A DNA stretch of 64,000 bases from Planoprotostelium fungivorum (taxonomy: Eukaryota > Evosea > Variosea > Cavosteliida > Cavosteliaceae), in assembly GCA_003024175.1 (NCBI GenBank), contig MDYQ01000008.1, positions 202,591-266,590 on the forward strand. Direction: 5' to 3'. The notes under the pieces are model-generated. The model made no database searches, was not told the origin of the DNA, and saw only the letters and a program-made list of their open reading frames with translations. The position numbers and the translations under genes were made by a program. Below are positions 54,333 to 64,000 of the stretch, piece by piece (position 1 is the first letter of the stretch; the number at the start of each line of letters is the position of its first letter).

Positions 54333-54673
54333 GACGTCTTGGCTTGAGGAGCAATGTGTTCGTGAGATAAAGAACAATGAGAGCAGGTCTTAGTGAATAG
54401 ACACTACTGAACATACAGATCTGTCTGACAAATTGTGATTCATGGTGAATAGTCAAGTAGGCATCTGCGCTTTTTATTTGATGTGGAAGAGGTGACACCA
54501 GTCAATGCGATCAGATTGTCAGAAAATCGAGTTCACTGTCGCACACGTTCTCTGTCTATTCGTTGAGCTCAGATGATGTCGACCAAGTCGATGATCAGTA
54601 ACTGAGGACGGTATTCGCCCTGTAAAATTTCTGACGTCATGCGAGACAGATCGAGAAAATCCAAACAACAGAC

Positions 54674-56788
54674 ATGAGCACATCCACCGCGAAGATCAGT
54701 TCGTTCACCATTCACGATGTGAGATTCCCCACATCTCTCAGTGGTGACGGAACAGATGCCAGTGGGTGTCCACCGATTGATTGTCTTTCCACTCACAAAC
54801 TCAACAGTGAACACTGAATGTGACTATTCATCCGCTTACATTGTTCTCCATACAGAACCTCCTTTGAAAGACGATTCTGGTCGTGTGAGTATCATCGACA
54901 TCCTTTGTGGCTAACGGAGGTCAAAGGTACTAGAAGGACATGGAATGACTTTCACAATTGGCAGAGGTGTGATGTGATCGCTGCACAAATCACAATCCAT
55001 CATCGATTCCACTCTAACTGTTTCATCCAGGAAACGACATCGTCTGTGCCGCCATTCGGACTCTAGCTGATCGATTACTCATTGGAAGAGACACAGAAGA
55101 GCTCTTCTCCGATATGGGGTAAGACCATTGTCCCATTCCTTTACATCTCATGGTCCATATAGTAAGACATACTACCTCTTAACCGGTGATCCCCAATTGA
55201 GATGGTGAGTCTCCAACGATCACATCCATCCATTCTCATTTCATCAGGATCGGTCCGGAGAAGGGGGTCATCGCTTTGGCAACGGCAGCCTGCATCAACG
55301 CTCTCTTCGATCTCTTTGCAAAGACGAGAAGCAAGCCCCTGTGGAAGTTGATCACCGACATGAAGCCAGAGGAATTGGTCAAATTGATTCCATTCAAATA
55401 CATCGACGATTTCATCACACCACAAGAGGCTCTCGACTGGTTGAGGTGATGACTTACCGTACAGTAGATGGTGGAAAATTGAGAGAAAATAGAGAGAAGG
55501 AAGGAAATAAGAAGAGGAGAGAAGAGAGAGTGAAGGAGGTCGGTTACCCTGCCTACACGACCAGCGTGGGATGGTTGGGTGGGTCTCATCATCAGTCTGA
55601 GGGTCTGATGATATCTGCAGGTTATTCGGATGAGAAGGTAGTGAGATTGACAAAGGAAGCCATTCGAGACGGTTTCACTCATTTCAAGGTGACCCTTCGT
55701 GACGATCGTCATCATGATGATCATCATCATGAACATCATCAACATCAGAGGGTGACATAGACACAGCTGAAAGTGGGAAGTGACCCCGAATCGGACAAGA
55801 CGAGAATCGGTCTGGTCAAATCGGTCATATCGGACCCCCGAAATTTCCCCGAGAACTACGTGAAACCCGATCCATCTACAACGCGTGGGAAGAACGCCGA
55901 TCCGAATACGGGCTGTGTTCTCATGGTGGACGCCAACCAGGTGAGACTTTCTCGTCATGTCATCAGCCACACTTTCATCATGATCATCTGAGACTTTTCT
56001 CATAATGATGCAGGTGTGGTCAGTTAACCAGGCGATCGATTACATGAGAGAACACATCGTTCCACTCTCTCCTTGGTTCATAGAAGAACCCACGGCACCC
56101 GACGACGTACTCGGCCATGCCGCCATCCGGAGGGGTACGTACGAGTCGAAATCTCCGCGAGATCTCACTCGAATCTCCAGCCTTGAAGGCGGGAACCCCA
56201 GTCGTGGGCGTTGCCTCTGGCGAGCACGCCCACAATCGAATGCTCTTCAAGCAGATGCTCCAAAGCGGGTCTCTGGATGTCGTTCAGATCGATGCCTGCA
56301 GGATGGGAGGCCTGAATGAAGTCCTGGCTGTCCTCTTGATGGCAGCGAAAGCAGGTTTGACGTCATCGATCGATCGTTCACCGAACGGCTGACAGGCGTA
56401 CCGGTGTGTCCCCACGCTGGAGGCGTCGGTCTGTGTGAATTGGTGGTTCACCTCAGTCTCATCGACTTCCTCGCCGTGTCCGGTCCCTCCATACTCGAGT
56501 GATGTGATGGACGATGAGATCATCCGACTCACCATCATCAGATCGGAGACGGGTGGATTGAAGATACCCAACGTCTTAGAGTACGTCGATCACTTGCACG
56601 AGCACTTTGTCTATCCAGTGGAGATTTCTGAGAGGGGAACGTATGAGGTGGGGTGTCGAGATGAATCGAGAGCTGAGAGTGTGGAGGTACCAAGGGATGC
56701 CGGGTGTGGCTACAGCTGCGAGATGAAAGAAGAATCCTTCGGGGTCTATGATTGGCCTGAGGGGAGCTATTGGAAGAGCCAGAGATGA
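54674..56788 (+). CDS. ENOSF1: ENOSF1-type L-fuconate dehydratase, enolase superfamily
   Basis: About thirteen exons. It starts [40 protein letters not shown], then [14 protein letters not shown]. The middle has [26 protein letters not shown], and the next exons hold [13 protein letters not shown] and [17 protein letters not shown]. Active-site features of the family are all visible: the KxK pair (FKLK), metal ligands in [21 protein letters not shown] and [10 protein letters not shown], and the catalytic His in [14 protein letters not shown]. The end is [40 protein letters not shown] and SYWKSQR. It dehydrates L-fuconate (and similar acid sugars) to 2-keto-3-deoxy products. Introns were set by near-complete agreement with human ENOSF1. 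The exon carrying TTRGK has a copy of the recurrent motif in coding sequence. Confidence 0.92.
56135..56180 (+). repeat. 46-nt ENOSF1 intron of the GAAATCTC class
   Basis: Between GTACGTACGA and TCTCCAG lie GAAATCTCCGCGAGATCTC and GAATCTC blocks, an imperfect inverted repeat. It joins AAIRR to [10 protein letters not shown]. Confidence 0.75.
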
Positions 56789-56795
56789 CGTAGAG

Positions 56796-57052
56796 ATGAA
56801 ACGTGAAATGGAGCTACATCACGAGACGAACGAGAAAAGAAATAAAAGATCACGATCAAGCCCCATCTGACATCCATTTTGAACCGCCACGACTCGAAAT
56901 GATATCTCGTCGCAGATAAGCTGAGACAGGCCTGCAACTGGGCTGAGCCGAACAAGATCCTTTCTAGCATCAATTTCACAGAACTGGTGGATCTTCTCTG
57001 CCAAACCCAGTGTGATGCGGAGAAATCCATGAAACGATGGCGACAAGAATGA
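56796..57052 (+). CDS. Possible small protein after ENOSF1
   Basis: A good terminal exon from about 56921 reads KLRQACNWAEPNKILSSINF TELVDLLCQTQCDAEKSMKR WRQE. The best 5' exon is only MK(H) before an intron of about 120 nt (GTGAAATGG...CGTCGCAG). The helical, Cys-containing end could be a small accessory protein. The start is weak. Confidence 0.3.
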
Positions 57053-57125
57053 AGGGCCATGATGGCCCATCTCTCAATCTCTCCTAAAAGCGCTCAGTGT
57101 CGGACGGTGAGATCAAATGCCAGAC

Positions 57126-57244
57126 AGCTACGATCATACCAGAGTGAAAGCCCACGAACCCATTCCGAACTCGTAAGGTAAGCAGTCGTGGGCGATGCTA
57201 ATACTGTGTTGGGAGACCGCACGGGAATCCATCGTGTCGTAGCT
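57126..57244 (+). rRNA. 5S ribosomal RNA gene
   Basis: 119 nt. The ends AGCTACGATC and GTGTCGTAGCT pair as helix I. The internal promoter is present: AAGGTAAGCAG in the A-box region and TGTTGGGAGACCGC in the C-box region, near-identical to other eukaryotic 5S genes. CCCACGAACCCATTCCGAAC forms loop B/C. A run of five T follows at 57245, the RNA polymerase III terminator. It lies alone between protein genes, on the same strand as ENOSF1, not in a tandem 5S or rDNA array within this window. Confidence 0.93.
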
Positions 57245-57461
57245 TTTTGGTTCAATTGAATCAATTGAAGAGGCAGAGGTCGCAGTAAATGGTGAACTAC
57301 CATCTGAGATACCGTCCCCATTTCATAAAAAGACGGACAAAACTGTCGCGTTGATGACGTCAACAAAGGTCGAATTTCGACGGTGATGTCGTGACACTTT
57401 ACACAGACTACATGCAGAACACAAAGTAGAATCAACACACAAACACAAGCGAAAACAACAA

Positions 57462-58025
57462 ATGACGTCAGCTGAGAAGAAGGGAAAAGATCTACCACTG
57501 CAAGGACTAACGCAAGATGGGTGGTCCAACGAAGAGGAGGCAACAACTACCTGCGCGTGTGGAGCCGTCCAAATGGTCGTGGTAAGTTCGATGCTTTGTA
57601 TCATATGATCTAAAGATCGTTAGCCTCTGAAAGCGCCGGGTCTAGTCAACACGTTCGTCTGTCACTGCGCCGACTGCCGAAAGGTCTCGGCGTCCATGTT
57701 TGCAACTAATCTGACCACACTGGACTCACACACTCGTTTCACTCGTGGCGAAGAGAATCTGACCATCTTCGCTCAGTCACACACGACCACAACTGGACGC
57801 AAGATGACAAACGCTTTCTGTCGAACGTGCGGAACCATTATGTATCGCTTTGGAGAGGTCGCGCCAGGCACAAGGTTTATGCGTGGCGGGCCGATCGACG
57901 ATCACACACTGCATGATACGATCTTGAAACCACAAGTGGAACTGTTTGCAGAACATCGAACCGCGTGGGTCACACCAGTGGAAGGATCTGAGCAGGCACA
58001 CGGTATGGGTACATTTGGAGGATAA
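57462..58025 (+). CDS. GFA/CENP-V-fold protein
   Basis: Two exons. MTSAEKKGKDLPLQGLTQDG leads to TTTCACGAVQMVV, the intron (GTAAGTTCG...GTTAG), then PLKAPGLVNTFVCHCADCRK. Zinc ligands of the GFA fold are CxC (CAC), CHCADC and AFCRTCGTIMYR. The last part (GPIDDHTLHDTILKPQVELF, HRTAWVTPVEGSEQA) closes the fold and the stop is at 58023-58025. The family includes glutathione-dependent formaldehyde-activating enzyme and CENP-V. The true reaction here is unknown; S-(hydroxymethyl)glutathione chemistry is possible. Confidence 0.85.
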
Positions 58026-58500
58026 AGACAGGCCGCTTTCTGGAAGATTTCGATCATTAGAATATATTAACTCGAATACGTCGAAGCTTTTTGTACGTCC
58101 AATGTTGTACTGGAGTGTGCGTAGTCAGTATGAATCGACACTATCAGAGTCGACATGATGTCGATGACATGAACATCGTCTTTGTATGATTACGCCACCT
58201 TCCGTCTGATGCATTTCGTCAGCCCGGGTTCGCCGAAACCCATTCAACTTCCGATGAGGTGCATTCACACACATACGATCACAAACCGAGTGTGCAGCCG
58301 CGAACCAGCATGGACGTATTCTGAACCGCAAGCGAATTCTCGTTTTGGTCACAGCGGACGTGTTCTTTCAGCGAATCGGGCCTCGCGAGCGTTGACTCGC
58401 GAATTTCAGAATTCTTGCGAATTTTCCAACACACAAAAAGAGGAGGAAGAGAACATCGAGAGAACGAGAGAACATATTTACTCAACACTACACTGAAAGA
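58026..58500. other. Intergenic between GFA-like gene and phosphatase
   Basis: No supported gene. GAATTC/GCGAATTTTCC elements repeat near 58400 in the 5' flank of the phosphatase. Confidence 0.35.
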
Positions 58501-59409
58501 ATGACAACATCGAGAACGGCCGCCATCGACTGCCTGATATCCGCGGAATTTGATGAGATTCAGAAGCTGAGCGCAGAAGAGATATCATGTTCTACGGCAG
58601 CCCAGAAATGCAACAGCAATAAGAACCGTTATTTCGATATTCTTCCAACGGATCAATCACGAGTTCGCCTGCGCTGCAGCCAAGATTACATCAATGCTAG
58701 TCACATCACGGGGGAGACGCCAGACTGCAGCACTTATATCGCCTGTCAAGCACCACTCTCTACCACCATCGACGATTTCTGGAGGATGATTTGGGAACAA
58801 GCCTGTGGGGTCATCGTTATGCTCACGTCCTTACGAGAGAAGAACGTAGAGAAGTGTGCCCAGTACTGGCCGGAGGTCAACAAGGGCGCCATTTATGGTC
58901 GACTGCTCGTCCATCACAAAGGAGTCTCACAACACGGACCATTTACCATTCGATCACTCGTCATCCAACACATGGATCAGATGCAAGTCCAGAGGAACAT
59001 ATCCCATGTCGAATTCAGCGCCTGGCCGGATAAGGGAGCGGCCGACCCCACCATTCTCATCGAACTCATCCGATTGGTCCGGCAGCTGAGGCAGGCGAGA
59101 TCGAATGAGGCCAATGGACCCGTGGTCACCCATTGTTCGGCCGGCGTCGGGAGGACCGGTGCATTTCTCGCCTGCGACATCACACTGTCCAAGCTGCAGA
59201 GTGGAATGCCCATCGACATCCGAAGGACAGTCTTAGCCCTGAGGAAGCAACGATCGAAGATGGTGATGACAGTGGAGCAGTACGCCCTCATCCATTCCGT
59301 CGCACGGGAAGCCCTGGGATATTTTGGGCGGGAAAACGGCTGTGGCATGGAGAGCAACTGTGGGACAGTGGGGGTGGCGCAGAGTGGAACGTCTGTCGCC
59401 ACAATATGA
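58501..59409 (+). CDS. Protein tyrosine phosphatase, intronless
   Basis: A single exon of 302 codons. Classical PTP features appear in order: the substrate loop KNRYFDILP (~residue 42), YINASHI, YIACQAPLSTTIDDFWRMIW, the WPD loop AWPDKGAADP, the P-loop VVTHCSAGVGRTGAFLACD with the catalytic Cys and Arg, and the Q-loop MTVEQYALIH. All catalytic residues are present, so it should remove phosphate from tyrosine. It lacks other domains and signal peptide, so it is probably cytosolic. Intronless structure is rare in this window. Confidence 0.92.
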   Translation: MTTSRTAAIDCLISAEFDEIQKLSAEEISCSTAAQKCNSNKNRYFDILPTDQSRVRLRCSQDYINASHITGETPDCSTYIACQAPLSTTIDDFWRMIWEQACGVIVMLTSLREKNVEKCAQYWPEVNKGAIYGRLLVHHKGVSQHGPFTIRSLVIQHMDQMQVQRNISHVEFSAWPDKGAADPTILIELIRLVRQLRQARSNEANGPVVTHCSAGVGRTGAFLACDITLSKLQSGMPIDIRRTVLALRKQRSKMVMTVEQYALIHSVAREALGYFGRENGCGMESNCGTVGVAQSGTSVATI

Positions 59410-59618
59410 GTTTTTTCTTTTGTACAGAAACGGTCTCCCTTCTTCTCTCGTACGAGCTGATGAACGATGCGTGAAGAATGGTGATATATCCCACGTGAAT
59501 GGTGAAGAATTGGAATCGCAGAGAGCATGATCTCATCGTTCGTGGATGACGCGAGAACGAAGAGTGAACGACAGAGATGAAGAGAGAAACGACTGACCAC
59601 CGCATGTGATGATCAACA

Positions 59619-61615
59619 TCATTTATCGATAAAATCGAAATAATCATCATCCTCCATCAGAGCTCTCATCCTCTCGCTCCACGTCTGCCCGGGTTCCACC
59701 GTCTGTGCCGATTCTAATCCCCCTCGATCGTGTCTTGTTTGTGCCAATGTCTCTGGTAACGTCTCCCTCTTCTCTTGTCCTCTGGCGCTCGATGCATTCC
59801 ACGTCTTCACTATGCTGTTCTTAGCCATCTCTGCTCTCTCCAATTGTCTCCTCGTTTCCTGTTCGATGAGAAGCGTGAAGCAGTGAAGACACTCACATCG
59901 AGCTTTCCGTTCTCTGCAGTGATCTTCCGCAGTAGGTCTTCCTTCTGTTTGATCTTCTGATTCAAGTGATGCGTTCTCTCCTTTAATTGAGCCTGTCTCG
60001 TTTGCGTCAGGTGAGACAGTGTCCTCTGTGACTGCCGCAGCTCCCTCTCTGTACGATTCAGTTGCATCTCATCATCTCCATCACCTGTCTCTCTTCTCGT
60101 CTTCTGTATGTCGTTGAGATGTCTCTCCACTTCAACCGTCTTGTGCTTGATCTCTTCTTCAGAGAGCTTTCTGACTTGTTCGAATTCTATCTCAATTGAG
60201 TCTTCTTCATCTGATGGACTTTTCACCTCTGTCTGATGTCTCGATCTCTTGTACCATGTCAGAACGGATCTTGTTCGTCTGTTCGTCGTAGGATTGTATA
60301 TCTCTTCCTGTGAGGAAGATTTGTTCCTTCAGATGCGTGCATCTCTGTGCGATCATTACCTCATGTCGATTGGAAGATGAAGGTAGACATGTGAATCTGA
60401 CGACCGTGTTCACCTGTTGACTTTCGTTCTGTTCTTTCTCTTCTCGTTCGATTTGTTTCTTCAGTTCTTCTGCGATCTCTTGCAGTTCTATCATCTTATT
60501 CTCGTCTGGTCTCTTCTCAGTTCTTCTTCTACCGTAACGTCTCACGCTTATACAATGAGTCCTCTCGTCTCTGCTTTCTCTCTTCCAAGTTGTTTTCTCG
60601 TCTCTCCCTGGCCCGGTTTGTCTCGTTTTGTATATCTGTCAGCTTGGTCTGTATGACTTCACAGCTACGACCAAGCCGATCAATGTCACACAGCACCTGC
60701 AGACGTGAATTCGAACATCCATGACTGATAGACGTCTTACTTGTGTGTGGCGATGACTGTGTTGCTCCCTCATGAATTCATTCCAAACGTTCTGCTGGTG
60801 AGTCTGCTCTCTCTGTTGGCTCATGATATCGTGGAGTGAGCCTGTTCGTTTGAACGGCTACGAAATAGAAGAGACTCTCACTTGCCACCCGCTGCTGCTG
60901 AGTTGAAACGGCATTTATGCGCTGAGAAAAAGAATCCAGCAGAGTTTCGGCTCTTTCTTTCAGTTGATTCAATCGCTCCTGTAGTTCCTTGAATCTGAGA
61001 GACGTCAGATCATCTCGAGACAATCAGCCGTATTCACCCAGAGAGCAGTTGTCTCTTGGTTTCTGTTAACAACTCTCTTTTCCTCTGCAGGATAACGGCA
61101 GACCTCTCTCTTCGCTGCCGACTGCTGTGTGATAGGTGTTCGACGGTCTGTTGAGTTAGTGTTAACGAGGCACACGATCCCAGGTGTATGTACCTCCGTC
61201 TTCGACCTCTGGAATTCCGCTTCGGATTCCTTTTTGGTAAGAATCTCGAGTTGATCGGTGACACACGACTTCATCTCCATAAACCTCTCTTCTACTTTTT
61301 GTAACTGATGTATCATCAACATCAACTCTGAATCTGGCTATTGTTCTTGACGAAATCGCAACATAGATTACCTTTTCTCTCGAAGTGACCTCATCTCGTT
61401 TCGATGATATGTCGAACGACTTCTTCTGCACCATGAGAGCGAACAATTTCTTCTGCCAGCTTGAATCAATATTAGCGTCTTTACGTCTGTCGAGCCTACC
61501 ACTGTTTGAGGTTGAGCAATATGTTGGCATCGTCCACGCATTCGGATAAAACGATGTTCTGAGCTGATATGATGAAGCTTAACGTAGACGCGCGAATCTC
61601 TAACTCGTCTTCCAT
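59619..61615 (-). CDS. Long coiled-coil protein
   Basis: About nine exons. It starts MEDELEIRASTLSFIISAQN, VLSECVDDANILLNLK, then heptads: QLQKVEERFMEMKSCVTDQL, SLRFKELQERLNQLKERAET, MIELQEIAEELKKQIEREEK, TERELRQSQRTLSHLTQTRQ and AQLKERTHHLNQKIKQKEDL. It ends TWSERMRALMEDDDYFDFID. Acidic and Glu/Gln-rich with no other fold; perhaps a structural or kinetochore/centrosome-type protein, but I cannot name it. Some middle exons (60700-61150) are uncertain. Confidence 0.6.
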
Positions 61616-61953
61616 CCTATCATCTCTGAGGCTCCCCGGCTCTTTTTGCGTTGTCCAAAATGTCAACTTCTACAACGACCACTTGGAACGCACGCCGGCC
61701 GATCGAGCTTCCAACGAGAATGACACGTCCCTTCAGTTTTCAAGAGATAGACTATCCTGGACGGCTCGACACAAAATCCCACACCTGCCCAAAATAATTA
61801 CAAAGCTGACGGACGTCTGGACGGCCGGCCGAGCGCCTTGATAGATTCTCTCGATGTCCAAAGTCAATTCGACCGAAGTGAGCTCACGAGCAGTTCCTCA
61901 TCCCACCACACGAACTTCATACCTTTCTCCAAGACACACACCTCGTCCCACCA

Positions 61954-62467
61954 ATGATTCCACGGATGACCAACAAATACTTGGATCTCTTCAATGTAAG
62001 AGACAGACGATTGCTCAGACCTATCATACACGAATTGGCCCCCATTGATTTCATCGAATTGTCCCCCAACGATCTCCATCGGTCGTTCGACATCACCACA
62101 TCACCGCCAATCGCACCGCCCTCCGAAGACGAGAATCAGTCGGACAGGGTCGATGTCCATCTTGTATCCACACAGAAGAGGGAGAGGGACGAGACGGTGG
62201 ACACTTCAAAGGGTAAACCTCCTCAAACTCGTCCAACTTACGTCCACAGATGTGGTACCCGAAAAGAAGAGATGCAGAAGGGAAGAAGATTCCTCTGTGT
62301 GTAATGAGGGTCTGAACATCCTCTCCCCTCCCCATTTTTTCGGTGACAACGAATTCGGCGTGGCAGCACCTGCTGTGGAAGGCTTTGTTGATCAGTACGC
62401 GATCTGTGACCAGATGGAATTCACCCTCCTGCTCAGGCAATCAGAGATCCTGACTGGTTTCTATTGA
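61954..62467 (+). CDS. Uncharacterised protein, two exons
   Basis: MIPRMTNKYLDLFNVRDRRL, ELAPIDFIELSPNDLHRSFD, PPSEDENQSDRVDVHLVSTQ, an intron of about 40 nt (GTAAACCTCC...GTCCACAG), then DVVPEKKRCRREEDSSVCNE, GLNILSPPHFFGDNEFGVAA and QMEFTLLLRQSEILTGFY. A basic KKRCRR may be a nuclear signal. Upstream open sequence (PPHELHTFLQDTHLVPP) might extend the N-terminus through an intron I could not place. Confidence 0.45.
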
Positions 62468-62679
62468 ACTCAGACACTTTTTAAACAATAACGAACAACA
62501 CAAATAAAACACACATCATCATCATCATCGATGTTTATGAGAAGATCATCTCGTGCTGGCAGGACATCCATACAGATAATGTCATTCCTTGAGGGATATG
62601 AGCATCCTCTCCATACCTCGACAAGCATGTAGTTATATACATTCCATCATAGGTGAACCACTCCACAGATCACAGCTTC

Positions 62680-63206
62680 TCACGTCGAAAGTGGTTCTTG
62701 ATCTTCTGCCTCCTCATAATTGATTCGGATGAGAAGACTGCACGTCCCGCATGCTGCTCGATCGATACCTTGTTCAAGTTGTTTCTCTGTGATAAGATAT
62801 CCCTCTCCGTGGCAACGACAGTCTAATCGATATTCCATGGTCTCCTGTTGACGTTGAATGAGGATAGAGGAGGGATGGACTTACTTCATTGTATGACATC
62901 TCATCCAGATCGATTTCGGCGAATATAGGGAGTATTTGTTGTTGTTCGAAGACTGGATCATGAATTCAGCCAATGGATGGAATAGCTCGGACATTAGAGA
63001 CGATTACCTCTCAGGTCAACGTCGAGAGCTCGACGACTTTGTTCATCTCTCAAAATCTCCCAGGCGTTTTGTATCGATTGAAATGTCTCATCTTGATCTC
63101 GCCCTTGTTTATCCGGATGATGTCTCAACACGAGCCTCTGATATGCGGCTTTGATCTCCTCCTTCGTTGCATGACGATCTACACCAAGACGCTCGTAGCA
63201 GTTCAT
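62680..63206 (-). CDS. DPH4: DPH4/DNAJC24 diphthamide co-chaperone
   Basis: Three exons. MNCYERLGVDRHATKEEIKA, AYQRLVLRHHPDKQGRDQDE and FQSIQNAWEILRDEQSRRAL make a J domain with the HPD motif. After an intron, EQQQILPIFAEIDLDEMSYN and, after another, CRCHGEGYLITEKQLEQGID and CGTCSLLIRINYEEAED form the CSL zinc domain (CRC and CGTC). This is the layout of DPH4, which serves diphthamide synthesis on elongation factor 2 through an iron-bound zinc domain and activates Hsp70. The whole protein is present. Confidence 0.92.
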
Positions 63207-63257
63207 CTCCTGAATGCGATGTGATGTGATGTGATGATCATCGAAAAAAAGAAGGTT

Positions 63258-64000
63258 TTATTTCTTTCGCAGCTGAAGAAACTTTTGTCCCTCGGGTTGT
63301 ACGCATTCTAATCCCTTCTCTTCGGCCAATATCCTCAACCCTCTCTGTTCTTCTTCAGGTAGAGACACGGGAAAATTCAGCTCCCTTGCCTTCGATTGTA
63401 CAAAGTGATCCACCTTACATCCCATCATCCATCATCATCATCATCACCATCATCTCACCTGCATCCTCAGTCCCGGATTGATGTTGTTCGGGCTCTTCAC
63501 TTGAACGTTCGACGTCGCCGGTCGATTCTGCTGAGTCGATACCGAGGGTTTCGAGTTTTGCGCGGGAACAGCGGGGGAACTGGGGGGAGGAGGTAGAGCC
63601 GCTTTGGCAGCCACGGAAGGTAGAGATAAGACCGGTGCTGACGGAGCAGGTAGTCCCGGTGACTGTGGAGCTGGGGGAGGCAGTGCTCTGTACAAATTGA
63701 ATGAAACTTCAACTGAAACGCTCTCACTTGTCCTTCTCCCAGAAATTGGGAGCGGGTAAGGCGCAATTGATCGTACTACACAAGTGTAGACCGCCGCGAG
63801 GAACTTTCTGGAAGAATTGTAGACCCGAAAAGAGCTCTACGGCCTCTACTGGCGTGGCAAATTTCTGAAGTGGAGTGTCTTTCGAGGTCAGTCGATGAAA
63901 GAGATGCGAACGAAACCCACCGGCTGGAATGGCGGCGTTGGGCATGATGAAAGCACCGAGGGAGAGATCCTCTCGAGTGAGTTGTCCGACGGGCTGTCTC
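63258..64000 (-). CDS. C-terminal end of an EXOG/EndoG-like nuclease, cut by right edge
   Basis: The reading begins beyond base 64000. TREDLSLGAFIMPNAAIPAG, then TPLQKFATPVEAVELFSGLQ FFQKV and GGLHLCSTINCALPAPNFWE match the end of DNA/RNA non-specific endonucleases of the EXOG/EndoG family. The catalytic DRGH motif is not in the window. A Pro/Ala-rich linker (LPPPAPQSPGLPAPSAPVLS) follows, and the last exon reads VDHFVQSKARELNFPVSLPE ... EGQKFLQLRKK. The stop overlaps an AATAAA. These enzymes usually degrade DNA in mitochondria or nuclei; location here is unknown. Confidence 0.7.

Noticed and set aside
57094-57546. 150-codon minus-strand ORF
   Set aside because: It runs antisense through the 5S rRNA gene and has no family features.
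61878-61893. A 16-nt intron (GTGAGCTCACGAGCAG) joining MSKVNSTE to FLIPPHELHT
   Set aside because: Only needed if the protein starts upstream; the ATG at 61954 gives a complete reading without it.

Overview
The window is eukaryotic nuclear DNA. Almost every gene is cut by short GT-AG introns, mostly 38-75 nt, and genes sit on both strands with little space between them. Stop codons are often followed at once by AATAAA-like signals. There are no bacterial operons. The gene content fits a free-living amoeboid protist, and I think an amoebozoan (protosteloid type) most likely: a gelation-factor-like filamin, a RasGEF, a giant kinase-like/AAA/GAF/histidine-kinase-like protein, ankyrin-type repeat proteins, VPS53, ENOSF1, a GH127 arabinofuranosidase and a PTS2-type acyl-CoA oxidase. 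The species call is inference; the gene calls rest on the translated exons. All multi-exon spans include introns and were spliced by eye.

Layout. 1-438: a cut-off Met/Gln/Pro-rich protein (-). 788-7085: filamin with a C-terminal propeller-like region (-). 7365-8700: TRIQK homologue and a secreted protein (-). 9091-15953: a Lys/Glu-rich protein, a secreted GH127 enzyme, a secreted unknown and an unresolved gene (+). 16370-17083: intronless ankyrin protein (-). 18592-25445: acyl-CoA oxidase and VPS53 (-). 25803-26909: elongin-A-like protein (+). 27136-34584: the giant kinase-like/NTPase/GAF/histidine-kinase-like protein (-). 34839-36928: U-box and HAD phosphatase (-). 37005-37530: a small conserved-looking protein (+). 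37623-41253: RasGEF and WDR83 (-). 41491-44926: an unknown protein, an FAD monooxygenase lacking its 5' exons, and an ankyrin-like protein (+). 45712-46347: secreted protein (+). 46682-49996: SR/CXC-domain protein, EF-hand protein, coiled-coil protein (-). 50380-51861 (-) and 51946-53698 (+): cap methyltransferase and WDR55, divergent. 53952-58025: membrane protein, ENOSF1, a 5S rRNA gene and a GFA/CENP-V-fold protein (+). 58501-59409: tyrosine phosphatase (+). 59619 to the right edge: coiled-coil protein (-), unknown (+), DPH4 (-), and the C-terminal end of an EXOG-like nuclease (-).

The genes do not form one pathway. Recurrent themes are cytoskeleton and signalling (filamin, RasGEF, U-box, phosphatase, EF-hand), RNA biology (cap methyltransferase, WDR55, WDR83, SR protein, 5S), vesicle traffic (VPS53), peroxisomal and sugar-acid metabolism (acyl-CoA oxidase, ENOSF1) and secretion of an arabinan-type glycosidase.

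The most unusual signal is in the introns. A core of about 16 nt, CATCTACAACGAGCCA, recurs inside short introns of unrelated genes, in both orientations relative to transcription and sometimes as a perfect 18-nt palindrome. A second family of introns shares paired GAAATTTC/GAAATCTC blocks. I regard this as a candidate introner-like or intron-resident element family.
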